The position numbers were made by a program, and so were the translations under genes. A stretch of DNA of 64,000 nucleotides, from the NCBI RefSeq assembly GCF_002233675.1, contig NZ_NMUQ01000004.1:1-64000 (forward strand). The letters are read 5' to 3'. This document shows, piece by piece, positions 26,526 through 34,979 of the stretch. The notes under the pieces are model-generated. The model was not told the origin of the DNA. It saw only the letters and a program-made list of their open reading frames with translations, and did not search any database. How positions within the stretch are numbered: the first letter of the stretch is position 1; every line of letters starts with the position of its first letter. The stretch is from Paenibacillus herberti (GTDB taxonomy: Bacteria > Bacillota > Bacilli > Paenibacillales > Paenibacillaceae).

Positions 26526-26554
26526 TTTACCTTAAATCGAAACGTTTATATTAA
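26526..26554 (+). promoter_or_regulatory. promoter with embedded operator for the GH94-like gene
   Basis: TTTACC and TATTAA are 17 bases apart, and the spacer holds CGAAACGTTTA, a second copy of the palindrome core seen at 26385. A repressor bound here would block RNA polymerase directly. The leader to the start codon would be about 160 bases. Confidence 0.5.
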
Positions 26555-26721
26555 ACAAGAGATTCCAATTGGCTTCTGTATTTCACAGCTTCTTATTATC
26601 CCTTGCTCTTTGCACTACCCGTTTTTAGTGGAATAAGAATCAGCGTTGAAGCTTTATCTTCTAATCGCGACCTTTCCAGAGCGAAACTATTCTTTTAATT
26701 GTATAGAAGGAGGAATCTAAT

Positions 26722-29700
26722 GTGACAAATTATGGGCATTGGAAGCTGGATAACGGAAAAATGTCATTTACGTTTCTGCCAACCGGTGATCTTATGGAAG
26801 CGATGGCCGGCGGAATTCAGTTGAATCAGTTGGCCGCACACCCACTCGATGGCTCGCTTAGTGGGCTCTATTTGCGGGTTCGCAGCAAGGACGGATGGGC
26901 AGTCCATCCGTTGCTCGGCGCCCGTTCGGGTAGCCTCGTTTGCCGCGAGGACTCACGCTTCACCTGGCGCGGCGAAGCGCAAGGGGTTTGCTACGAGGTC
27001 AGCTTTTTGCTGTCCTCCGGTTATGTTTGGTTTTGGGATATTAAGCTCGAAGCGAATGATCCAGAACTGGAGGCCGATCTGGTTTACGGCCAAGACATAG
27101 GACTTGCTGTTATGGGCACCGTCCGCAGCAACGAAGCTTACAACTCACAATATATCGATCACAGCGCATATGAGTCGGAGGAGCGCGGATGGGCAGTTTG
27201 TTCGCGTCAGAACCAACCGCAAGATGGCCGTTTTCCTTATTTGCAGTTGGGCTCTCTGACCGGCGCCGCTAGTTATTCAACCGATGGATTTTCCTTCTTC
27301 GGCCTTAACTTTAAAGACTCACATACCCCCGAAGCGCTGCTAGCCGATCAACTGCCGGCTGAAATCCGTCAGTATGAGTTCGCTTATACCGCGCTGCAAT
27401 CCCAGCCGCTGAAACCTGCCGCGACTGCTCGGGTCGTATTCTATGGGCTCTTCCAAGAGGATCACCGGGATGCTGTAACCGAGGAAGCATTCAAGGAAGA
27501 TATACGCCTAGCGTGGCAAGATGTGGACCAACTGCCACCTGCGGCAGGTCCTTGGCTGCCGCTGCCCCGCAGGTCGGACGATATTGGTGAGCCGATTCGT
27601 TCGGAGGCGCTAACTTCTGCCGAGCTTATTGAGCGATACCCCCAGCGCTTGGAGGAGGAACGGCTGAACGAGGGATGGCTGAATAGCGAGCGACGGGATG
27701 ATGAGCGACGGGAAGAGGGACGACTGGATGACGAGCGACTGGATGACGAGCTTCTCTCCTTTTTCACCCCGGAGTATGCTCATGTCGTGACGAAGGCTAA
27801 GGAACTGCGAATGGAAAGGCCGCATGGCCATATTCTGATGAGCGGTGCTCCGGACCGGGCGGGCGCAGAGCTACTCAGCTCAACCGCCTATATGTATGGC
27901 GTATTCCATTCTCAGCTTGTCGTTGGCAATACCTCTTTTAATAAGCTAATCGGCCATACCCGCAATGCTCTGAATGCGCAGCATGCTTCCGGGCTGCGGC
28001 TGTATGCTGAGAGCGAAGGCGTCTACCGGCTGCTCGCGCTGCCTAGCTTGTTCGAGATGGGCTTCAACTATGCTCGCTGGGTCTATCGACTGAAGGACGA
28101 TACGATCGTCGTTACGAGTTATACGAGCGCTGATCAGCCGCAGGCTGTGCTGCAAGTAACATCAGAGAACGGCCGGCCGCGCCGTTATTTGCTTACCGCC
28201 CAGCTCGTCATGGGAGAACGCGAGGGTGAACGTCCCTACCACATGAAGCGAGTAGGCAAAGACATGCTAGAGGTGACACCTGGGGAAGGCTCCCCGATTG
28301 CCGAAGTATATCCGCGTCTGGCCTATCGGCTGCAATTGGACGGAACGTCCGCGCTGGTGCTTGACGAGCGCCGGCTCATGCCGGAGCTGCAAGCGACGGA
28401 CGCCCCGCTGCTCGTACTTGAGACTGAGCCTTCTGCGGACTGGAAACTTGTCATCGACGGCCGATTGGACGGCTTTGGGGGGCAAGGTGAGCTTTCGAAG
28501 CAGGACGGGCTTTCCGAGCAGGGTGAGCTTTCTGAGCAGGGCGGGCTTTCCGAGCAGAACGGGCTTTTAGCCCAATCCGCCTCGTCTACCAATTCATTCC
28601 CCTCGCTCGAAACAGCTGCAAGGGAGTATCGGACGGGCATGGAGAAGCTGATGAACGGCTTTCGCCTGGAACATCCCGAAGGCAACGCCGCCGTATCTCG
28701 CCTGGACATACTGGCTTGGTGGTACACGCATAATATGCGGGTTCATTTTGCATCGCCGCATGGTCTAGAGCAATACGGTGGAGCTGCTTGGGGCACACGA
28801 GATGTTTGTCAGGGGCCAGCGGAATACTTTTTGGCCGTCCGGCAGGACGAAGCGGTGCGCGACATTATCCGCCTGGTGTACTCCCATCAGTACAAGCAAA
28901 GCGGGGGCTGGCCTCAGTGGTTCATGTTCGACCAATATTCCCGTATCCAGCAAGAGGAATGCCATGGCGACATCATCGTTTGGCCGCTCAAACTGCTCGG
29001 CGATTACATCGCAGCTACCGGCGACCTCGACATTCTTGGGCTTGAGCTGCCGTATACGGATTCCGACTCTTTCGAGCTGACGGAGCTGCGGGAGCCGCTG
29101 ATCCTTCATGTGCGGCGGCAAATGGACTACATGACCTCCCGTTTCCTGCACGGCACCCTTCTTTCGGCTTATGGAGATGGGGATTGGGATGATACACTGC
29201 AGCCGGCAAGCCCCGAGCTGAGAGCCAATATGTCCAGCAGTTGGACGGTCGCGCTGACCTATCAGACGTTGGAGCAACTAGGAAACCTGCTGGTTAAAGC
29301 CAACGAGAGCCTTGTCGCAGCCTCGGAGATGCGTTTGTTAGGCAAGGAATTGAGAGAGCTGGCAGCTGGGATTCGTGTCGACTTCAACCGCTTTATGAAT
29401 CCGGATGATATCATTCCAGGCTTCCTGTATCTAGAAGATCCAAGCAAGCCTGCAAAATGGCTCCACCCTTCCGATACCCGAACCGGAATCAAGTATCGCC
29501 TGCTGCCGATGACACGTTCCATGATCGCAGGTTTGCTGACGCCGGACCAAGCCGAGCGACACTATGAGCTCATCAAACGTGAGCTTAGCTTCCCGGACGG
29601 TGTACGCCTGATGAATAGTCCCGCTCCTTACGAGGGTGGAGTGAGCAAGCGCTTCAAGAGAGCCGAGCAGGCCGCTAACTTCGGACGGGAAATTGGGCTG

Positions 29701-30279
29701 CAGTATGTGCATGCGCATATCCGCTTTATCGAGGCGATGGCCAAACTCGGCAAAAATGACGAAGCCTGGCACGGGCTTCAGGTCATTAATCCGGTCGGCA
29801 TCAAAGCGGCGGTGCCAAATGCCGAGCTGCGGCAGAGCAATGCTTATTTCAGCAGCTCCGACGGTAATTTTGCTACCCGCTACGAAGCTGCAGAGAGATT
29901 CGACGAGCTGCGCACCGGAAAAGCCTCCGTCAAAGGCGGATGGCGGATTTATTCCAGCGGCCCCGGAATTTACATGAATCAACTCATTTCCAACGTTCTT
30001 GGTATTCGTGTTCGAGCTGAAACTCTCGAGCTTGATCCGGCGCTGCCCGGCGAGCTTGACGGCCTTTCGCTGCGGTTCCGCATCGCGAATCATCTTGCGA
30101 GGATTACCTATCTGCATAGCGGAGGTCCGATCGTCCGTGTTAAGGTTAATGGACGTGAGGCTCCTTTCACCCCTCTGCAAGGGCCTTACCGGAGCACCGG
30201 CGCCAGCCTGTCGCTGCAGGATCTGGACAAGCTCTGGCTGCCGGGGGAACAGCAGAATGAGATTGTGCTGGAGGGATAA
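26722..30279 (+). CDS. GH94-like glycoside phosphorylase (oligoglucan type)
   Basis: A 1185-residue cytoplasmic enzyme with the architecture of large GH94 phosphorylases: N-terminal beta-sandwich (1-280), linker, an (alpha/alpha)6 barrel from about 645 and a C-terminal cap. 'WWYTHNMRVHF', 'GTRDVCQGPAEYFL' and 'QEECHGDIIVWPLKLLGDY' line the active site, and the catalytic acid lies in GDGDWDD (residues 818-824). With the divergent ABC importer and LacI gene it resembles 1,2-beta-oligoglucan phosphorylase loci, but specificity is inferred. Two unusual low-complexity inserts occur: a Glu/Arg/Asp-rich stretch (about 308-345) and five hexapeptide repeats of the GELSEQ type (589-618). The start is GTG, with AGAAGGAGGA seven bases upstream. 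Confidence 0.75.
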   Translation: MTNYGHWKLDNGKMSFTFLPTGDLMEAMAGGIQLNQLAAHPLDGSLSGLYLRVRSKDGWAVHPLLGARSGSLVCREDSRFTWRGEAQGVCYEVSFLLSSGYVWFWDIKLEANDPELEADLVYGQDIGLAVMGTVRSNEAYNSQYIDHSAYESEERGWAVCSRQNQPQDGRFPYLQLGSLTGAASYSTDGFSFFGLNFKDSHTPEALLADQLPAEIRQYEFAYTALQSQPLKPAATARVVFYGLFQEDHRDAVTEEAFKEDIRLAWQDVDQLPPAAGPWLPLPRRSDDIGEPIRSEALTSAELIERYPQRLEEERLNEGWLNSERRDDERREEGRLDDERLDDELLSFFTPEYAHVVTKAKELRMERPHGHILMSGAPDRAGAELLSSTAYMYGVFHSQLVVGNTSFNKLIGHTRNALNAQHASGLRLYAESEGVYRLLALPSLFEMGFNYARWVYRLKDDTIVVTSYTSADQPQAVLQVTSENGRPRRYLLTAQLVMGEREGERPYHMKRVGKDMLEVTPGEGSPIAEVYPRLAYRLQLDGTSALVLDERRLMPELQATDAPLLVLETEPSADWKLVIDGRLDGFGGQGELSKQDGLSEQGELSEQGGLSEQNGLLAQSASSTNSFPSLETAAREYRTGMEKLMNGFRLEHPEGNAAVSRLDILAWWYTHNMRVHFASPHGLEQYGGAAWGTRDVCQGPAEYFLAVRQDEAVRDIIRLVYSHQYKQSGGWPQWFMFDQYSRIQQEECHGDIIVWPLKLLGDYIAATGDLDILGLELPYTDSDSFELTELREPLILHVRRQMDYMTSRFLHGTLLSAYGDGDWDDTLQPASPELRANMSSSWTVALTYQTLEQLGNLLVKANESLVAASEMRLLGKELRELAAGIRVDFNRFMNPDDIIPGFLYLEDPSKPAKWLHPSDTRTGIKYRLLPMTRSMIAGLLTPDQAERHYELIKRELSFPDGVRLMNSPAPYEGGVSKRFKRAEQAANFGREIGLQYVHAHIRFIEAMAKLGKNDEAWHGLQVINPVGIKAAVPNAELRQSNAYFSSSDGNFATRYEAAERFDELRTGKASVKGGWRIYSSGPGIYMNQLISNVLGIRVRAETLELDPALPGELDGLSLRFRIANHLARITYLHSGGPIVRVKVNGREAPFTPLQGPYRSTGASLSLQDLDKLWLPGEQQNEIVLEG

Positions 30280-31262
30280 TGATGGTCAGCATCAAAGATA
30301 TTGCCAAACAAGCAGGAGTGTCCATTTCTACCGTATCCTACGCGCTCAATAATAGCCCCAAGGTTACACTTGAGACCAAAACTCGTATTCTGGCTGTTGC
30401 CAAAGAGCTGAACTATGTACCCAATGCAGCTGCGCGGCAGCTCAAAAAGCAGGAATCACTCATTATCGGAGCTTTTCTGACCGACTTTAGCGGAGCATTC
30501 TACGGTGATCTACTGCAGGGTATGAAAGAAGTTGTCAATCGCAAAGGGTACGATCTGATCGTATGCAGCGGCAAACAATCTCATCGCCTGCTGCCGGAGC
30601 GTATGATTGACGGTGCCATCATTCTAGATTCCGCCTTCTCCGACGAGGAGCTGCTGGAATATGCCGATCGCGGCCATCGGCTCGTCGTCCTGGATCGTGA
30701 GCTGCGCCATGATAACATCAATCAAGTGCTGCTGGATAATAAGGCAGGCGCCAATCTTGCTATGGATTATCTAATTGAAAATGGCCACCGTAAGCTCTAC
30801 ATCGTCTGCGGCCCGCCTGATTCCTATGACTCTAGGCAGCGTTTGACAGCTGTCAGGCAAACCCTTGACCGCCATCCCGAGGTCGAGGCTGTCTTTCTGG
30901 AAGGAGATTTCAACAAAGCCTCCGGAGAAGCAGCAGGTAAAAAGATTTTGAGCGAGCTTTCCGGCGAGCCGCCGGGAGTGTTTTGCCTGAATGATGAAAT
31001 GGCTATTGGCCTCTTTCAAACCGTTCAAGATCATGGCAAGGGGATCGGAGTGGATCTATCGCTGGTCGGCTTCGATAATATCGATCTGACACGCTATTTG
31101 AGCCCGAGACTAGCTACAATCGAGTATTCCAAGCATCGCTGGGGCGCTATGGCATCTCAACAGCTGCTGCAGATGATCAGTGGTGAGCAGGTCGAGCATG
31201 AGCGAATCTATGTGTCGTTGGTCGAGGGTGAAAGCGTGAGACCGCGAGGAGCGGAATCTTGA
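30279..31262 (+). CDS. LacI-family transcriptional repressor
   Basis: A 327-residue LacI/GalR regulator. The N-terminal helix-turn-helix and hinge ('SIKDIAKQAGVSISTVSYAL', residues 3-22, through about residue 60) is followed by a periplasmic-binding-type sugar domain. Its ATG overlaps the stop of the phosphorylase gene as TAATG, so both are translated from one message. It probably controls the divergent promoters between 26352 and 26721, which carry two GAAACGTTT-type operators. The effector is probably a product or substrate of the phosphorylase. Confidence 0.88.
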   Translation: MMVSIKDIAKQAGVSISTVSYALNNSPKVTLETKTRILAVAKELNYVPNAAARQLKKQESLIIGAFLTDFSGAFYGDLLQGMKEVVNRKGYDLIVCSGKQSHRLLPERMIDGAIILDSAFSDEELLEYADRGHRLVVLDRELRHDNINQVLLDNKAGANLAMDYLIENGHRKLYIVCGPPDSYDSRQRLTAVRQTLDRHPEVEAVFLEGDFNKASGEAAGKKILSELSGEPPGVFCLNDEMAIGLFQTVQDHGKGIGVDLSLVGFDNIDLTRYLSPRLATIEYSKHRWGAMASQQLLQMISGEQVEHERIYVSLVEGESVRPRGAES

Positions 31263-31392
31263 TTGGTGCGGATGGTAGATTTCCGCCGAGCAGAATCGTC
31301 GCATTCAAAGGTACTGGAAGCTTAGCCTCCAAGCATCTTCAAAGTCGGCTTTGACGAGTTTACTGTTCCTTCGTGTTTGAAGGCACTCACTG

Positions 31393-31437
31393 AAAAAGAA
31401 CCTGCTTCCCGTGTTATCCGGGGAACAGGTTCTTTTT
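31393..31437 (+). terminator. terminator of the phosphorylase-lacI unit
   Basis: AAAAGAACCTG pairs with CAGGTTCTTTT with an inner CCC/GGG helix, followed by TTTTT. Confidence 0.8.
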
Positions 31438-31806
31438 AGGTTTTACCAGCTCAGCCATGCCATCAACGAAGCTGGCTGGCAGACGACGGTGAGCCGGCCG
31501 AACTTCGGCAGGCCAGCACAGCAGGCTGACATTCGGCGCGCTCGTATTCGGTGAATAGGTATCCTCATTCCTTCCTGTGCTCAAAATCTAGTTAGTTATG
31601 AGGCTCGATTCGGTCACTGCGCATGGATTGCACGGCTTGCTCGGCTTTAGAGGTTGGAGGGATCGTCGTTTAAAGCCATCTTTGCTCCATTTTCCACTTT
31701 TTTAGCATTTAACGACACCACAATACGTAAGCAGCCATACACGCTTTAACTCAATGCCTAATGCCTGACGATTCGTTAGAGAGTGCCAGCCCCCTCCAAA
31801 AAGAAA
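31438..31806. other. long intergenic stretch with a possible gene remnant
   Basis: No gene is convincing. On the minus strand a frame of about 56 codons (near 31408-31590) stays open from a TTG, includes 'SLLCWPAEVRP', and runs into the terminator at 31393. It has no ribosome binding site and may be a decayed fragment. The remainder shows nothing I recognise. Confidence 0.3.
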
Positions 31807-31840
31807 AGGATACTATGTCCGCAATCGAACATAGCATCCT
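31807..31840 (-). terminator. terminator of prkA
   Basis: AGGATACTATGT pairs with ACATAGCATCCT with one mismatch. On the minus strand it is followed by TTTTCTTTTT, 46 bases after the prkA stop. Confidence 0.75.
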
Positions 31841-31885
31841 CTGCTGGTTTAGAACGGTAAAGCGGTTCGCTCTGCCTGATCCTAA

Positions 31886-33781
31886 TTAGCGATTCAGCAG
31901 GCTTCCCACATAGCGCAAAAGCTCGTTAGCACTCGCGATCGTGTAACCATGCTCATCAACGAGCCGCTTCGTTACCTCGTTCATTCGCTTCAACTGGCTC
32001 TCATCCGGCGTTTTGATGGACGTCGTAATCTTCACGATGTCCTTGAGATCGGCGAACAGCTTTTTCTCCACTGCCTCGCGCAGCCGTTCATGGCTCGTGT
32101 AGTCAAACTTGCGGCTTTTGCGAGAATAGGAGGAGATGCGGATAAGAATTTCCTCGCGGAAAGCTTTTTTCGCATTTTCCGAAACACCGATCTGCTCCTC
32201 AATGGAGCGCATAAGCCGCTCGTCAGGTTCAAGCGCCTCTCCGGTCAGCGGATCCTTGATCTTGGACCAGTTGCAGTACGCCTCGATGTTGTCGAGATAG
32301 TTCTCGAACAACGTGCGTGCCGACTCCTCAAAGGAGTACACAAACGCTTTCTGCACCTCGTTTTTGGCCAACTGATCGTACTCTTTGCGGGCCACCGAGA
32401 TAAAGTTTAAGTAGCGCTCACGCTCATCCTTCGTAATCGATGGATGCTGGTCGAGCCCTTCCTTGAGCGCCCGCAGTACGTCAAGCGCGTTGATATGATC
32501 CATCTCGCCCTTGATGAGCGCGCTGGAAATCCGATTGATGACATACCGAGGATCGATGCCCGACATGCCCTCCTCCAGAAACTCGCTCTGCATTTCCTTG
32601 AGGTCTGCATCCTTGTAGCCCTCGACTTCTTCTCCGTCGTACATCCGCATCTTTTTGACGAGGTCCATGCCTTGCTTTTTGGACTCCTTGAGGCGGGTGA
32701 GTATGGAGAAAATAGCTGCAGTCCGCAGCGCATGCGGCGCAATATGCACATGGCGCAGATCGCTCTGGGCGATCAGCTTGGAGTATATCTTCTCTTCATC
32801 CGATACTCTCAAGTTGTACGGGATCGGCATAACGATCATCCGCGACTGGAGCGCCTCATTTTTCTTGTTGGAAATAAACGACTTGTACTCGGACTCGTTA
32901 GTATGCGCAATTATGAGCTCGTCAGCCGAGATTAGGGCAAATCTACCTGCCTTAAATTGCCCCTCCTGCGTCAGTGAGAGCAGGTTCCAGAGGAACTTCT
33001 CGTCGCATTTGAGCATTTCCTGGAACTCCATCAGACCGCGATTCGCTTTGTTTAGCTCGCCGTCAAAGCGGTAAGCACGCGGATCCGACTCTGAGCCGTA
33101 TTCCGTAATCGTCGAGAAGTCGATGCTGCCGGTCAGGTCGGCGATGTCCTGTGACTTCGGATCAGATGGGCTGAACGTGCCGATACCGATGCGGTTGTCC
33201 TCGGAGAGGAACACTCGCTCGACCATTACATTTTCAATATCATCCGCGAATTCGGTCTTCAAACGCATCTGGCAAGACGGGCAAAGATTGCCCTCGATCC
33301 GTACGTGAAGAGTTTTCTCCAGCTCCGGACGCAGCTCATGTGGAATGAGATGAAGTGGATCCTCATGCATCGGGCAACCCTTGATGGCGTAGACCGCCCC
33401 CTGCTCCGTGCGCGAAAACTTCTCCAATCCCTTCTTGAGCATTGTAACGAGCGTAGACTTGCCGCCGCTGACAGGTCCCATGAGCAGCAGAATCCTTTTT
33501 CGCACATCCAGCCTGCGCGCTGCCGAGTGGAAATATTCCTCCATCAGCTTCTCCACCGCACGATCGAGGCCGAAAATCTCTTGCTCGAAAAACTTATAGG
33601 TTTTCTGCCCATTCTTCTCTTCAATACCGTTCGATTTGATCATTTCATACACGCGCGAATGTGCCGTCATCGCCGGTGCCGGATCGTTCCGCAGCAATTC
33701 GATGTAGTCCTTGAATGTTCCCAACCAGGCGAGCCTCTCGCCCTCCGACTTGTACTCCGCAATGCGTTTGAAAATATCCAT
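31886..33781 (-). CDS. prkA: PrkA AAA+ serine protein kinase
   Basis: A 631-residue PrkA protein, the normal family length. An AAA+ ATPase module carries the Walker A motif 'GPVSGGKSTLVT' (near residue 90) and is followed by the conserved PrkA C-terminal kinase-like domain. In Bacillus, PrkA is needed for full sporulation and sigma-K-dependent expression; both kinase and ATP-dependent protease activities have been proposed. The ATG at 33781 has GGGAGGAGG six bases upstream, so the 25-residue extension to 33856 is rejected. The usual partners yhbH and spoVR are not adjacent here. Confidence 0.93.
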   Translation of the reverse strand: MDIFKRIAEYKSEGERLAWLGTFKDYIELLRNDPAPAMTAHSRVYEMIKSNGIEEKNGQKTYKFFEQEIFGLDRAVEKLMEEYFHSAARRLDVRKRILLLMGPVSGGKSTLVTMLKKGLEKFSRTEQGAVYAIKGCPMHEDPLHLIPHELRPELEKTLHVRIEGNLCPSCQMRLKTEFADDIENVMVERVFLSEDNRIGIGTFSPSDPKSQDIADLTGSIDFSTITEYGSESDPRAYRFDGELNKANRGLMEFQEMLKCDEKFLWNLLSLTQEGQFKAGRFALISADELIIAHTNESEYKSFISNKKNEALQSRMIVMPIPYNLRVSDEEKIYSKLIAQSDLRHVHIAPHALRTAAIFSILTRLKESKKQGMDLVKKMRMYDGEEVEGYKDADLKEMQSEFLEEGMSGIDPRYVINRISSALIKGEMDHINALDVLRALKEGLDQHPSITKDERERYLNFISVARKEYDQLAKNEVQKAFVYSFEESARTLFENYLDNIEAYCNWSKIKDPLTGEALEPDERLMRSIEEQIGVSENAKKAFREEILIRISSYSRKSRKFDYTSHERLREAVEKKLFADLKDIVKITTSIKTPDESQLKRMNEVTKRLVDEHGYTIASANELLRYVGSLLNR

Positions 33782-33941
33782 GCTGCGCCTCCTCCCATTG
33801 CTTCCGCTTGAACCCTTGTTTGTCCCTTTCGCCCAGGCTGTATCTCTGCTTCCCACTCCCGAATAGCAACGTATTCGAAGTATTAAAGCCTATGCGAAGG
33901 GTGCCGATAACTTGACCGGAAATTTTGATGATGGACAGGAA

Positions 33942-33970
33942 TTGCCAGCTTAGCCCGCATCTCCTATAAT
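33942..33970 (+). promoter_or_regulatory. sigma-A promoter of the DUF2161 gene
   Basis: TTGCCA and a perfect TATAAT are exactly 17 bases apart, 57 bases before the start codon. Confidence 0.75.
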
Positions 33971-34026
33971 GAACGGAATGAGAACGTCTGTGCTCTAGAG
34001 GACAGGCGTGCGGGGGGATTGCCGAT

Positions 34027-34764
34027 ATGGCGGTACGCGAGGAAGCAGAGCTTTACGGGCCGGTGAAGGCCTATTTGGAAGCCAGAGGTTATGAGGTGAA
34101 GGGTGAGGTGATGCACTGCGATCTGGTTGCCATGCGCCCGGACGGCAGCGATCTCTTCATTGTCGAAATGAAAAAGACATTCACGCTCGCACTGCTGCTG
34201 CAGGGCGTGGAGCGGCTACGGGTGGCGGATCGGGTCATGCTCGTAGTAGAACGCAATCGCTCCAAAAAAGGAGCCGTCAACCAGCGCTTTGGCGAGCTGG
34301 CGGAGCTATGCCGTATGCTTGGTCTCGGGCTGATGACGGTAACGTTTTATAAAACGAAGGGGCCAGCGCTTGAGCTGCTATGTGAGCCGGGCGATGCACC
34401 GCTGCGCGGACGGCGGCGCTCGCGAGAACGTCGCCTGCTGCAGGAGTTCCGCGAGCGCAGCGGCGATTACAATATCGGCGGCAGCGGGCGTGTGCAGGGC
34501 AACACGCTTATGACCGCGTACCGCGAAAAGGCACTCCGCTGCGCCTGGGCGCTGCAAGCGCATGGCCAGCTTTCGCCAGCTCGTGTGCGGGAGCTGTCCG
34601 GCTTTGCAGGCGCGGGCGGGATGCTGCGCGCCAACTATTACGGCTGGTTCGCCAAGGTGCAGCGCGGCGTATACAGCCTTTTGCCCGCGGGCGAGGCCGC
34701 GCTGGCAGAGCATGCCGCCGTCGTAGACGGCTGGCTGCGCCAGCAGGGCGCGCCGCGCGATTAG
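34027..34764 (+). CDS. DUF2161 family PD-(D/E)XK nuclease-like protein
   Basis: A 245-residue protein. The N-terminal half has the PD-(D/E)XK arrangement: 'YGPVKAYLEARGYEVKGEV', then 'CDLVAM' supplying the aspartate and 'LFIVEMKKTF' supplying the E-x-K pair near residues 47-49. The C-terminal half ('GSGRVQGNTLMTAYREKALRC' in part, then 'GMLRANYYGWFAKVQRGVY') is the DUF2161-specific region and may bind DNA. The physiological role of the family is unknown. GGGGGG precedes the ATG. GC content rises steeply in its second half. Confidence 0.75.
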   Translation: MAVREEAELYGPVKAYLEARGYEVKGEVMHCDLVAMRPDGSDLFIVEMKKTFTLALLLQGVERLRVADRVMLVVERNRSKKGAVNQRFGELAELCRMLGLGLMTVTFYKTKGPALELLCEPGDAPLRGRRRSRERRLLQEFRERSGDYNIGGSGRVQGNTLMTAYREKALRCAWALQAHGQLSPARVRELSGFAGAGGMLRANYYGWFAKVQRGVYSLLPAGEAALAEHAAVVDGWLRQQGAPRD

Positions 34765-34979
34765 CGCGGCTGGGCCGCTGCGGCTGCGCGCTCAGCGCAG
34801 GGAGCGCGGCGCTAGCGGGCGGGGCCGCGCAGCTGGGCGGGCCGCAGCATGCTGCTGCTGCGGCCGGGCGCACCGGAAGCCCCAGTAAGTAGGCTGGGCT
34901 TCCGAGCGCTGGCTGCGCCAGCTCCGCGCAGCGCAGCTAGGCGCGGCGTGCCGCCGCAGCCTAGCTCTACCGCGCGCTC
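34765..34979. other. GC-rich intergenic stretch with hairpins
   Basis: No gene is supported. Two inverted repeats stand out: GGAAGCCC/GGGCTTCC (34875-34903) and AGCTAGGC/GCCTAGCT (34935-34966). They could end the two converging genes, but neither has a T-run. The stretch is far richer in G and C than the window average and full of GCGCAGC words. Confidence 0.4.

Noticed and set aside
30279-31262. The LacI-family gene as regulator of the amylopullulanase operators
   Set aside because: Operators next to this gene are GAAACGTTTC-type, different from the GCAAACGTTTGC sites, and its coupling to the phosphorylase points to the local promoters.
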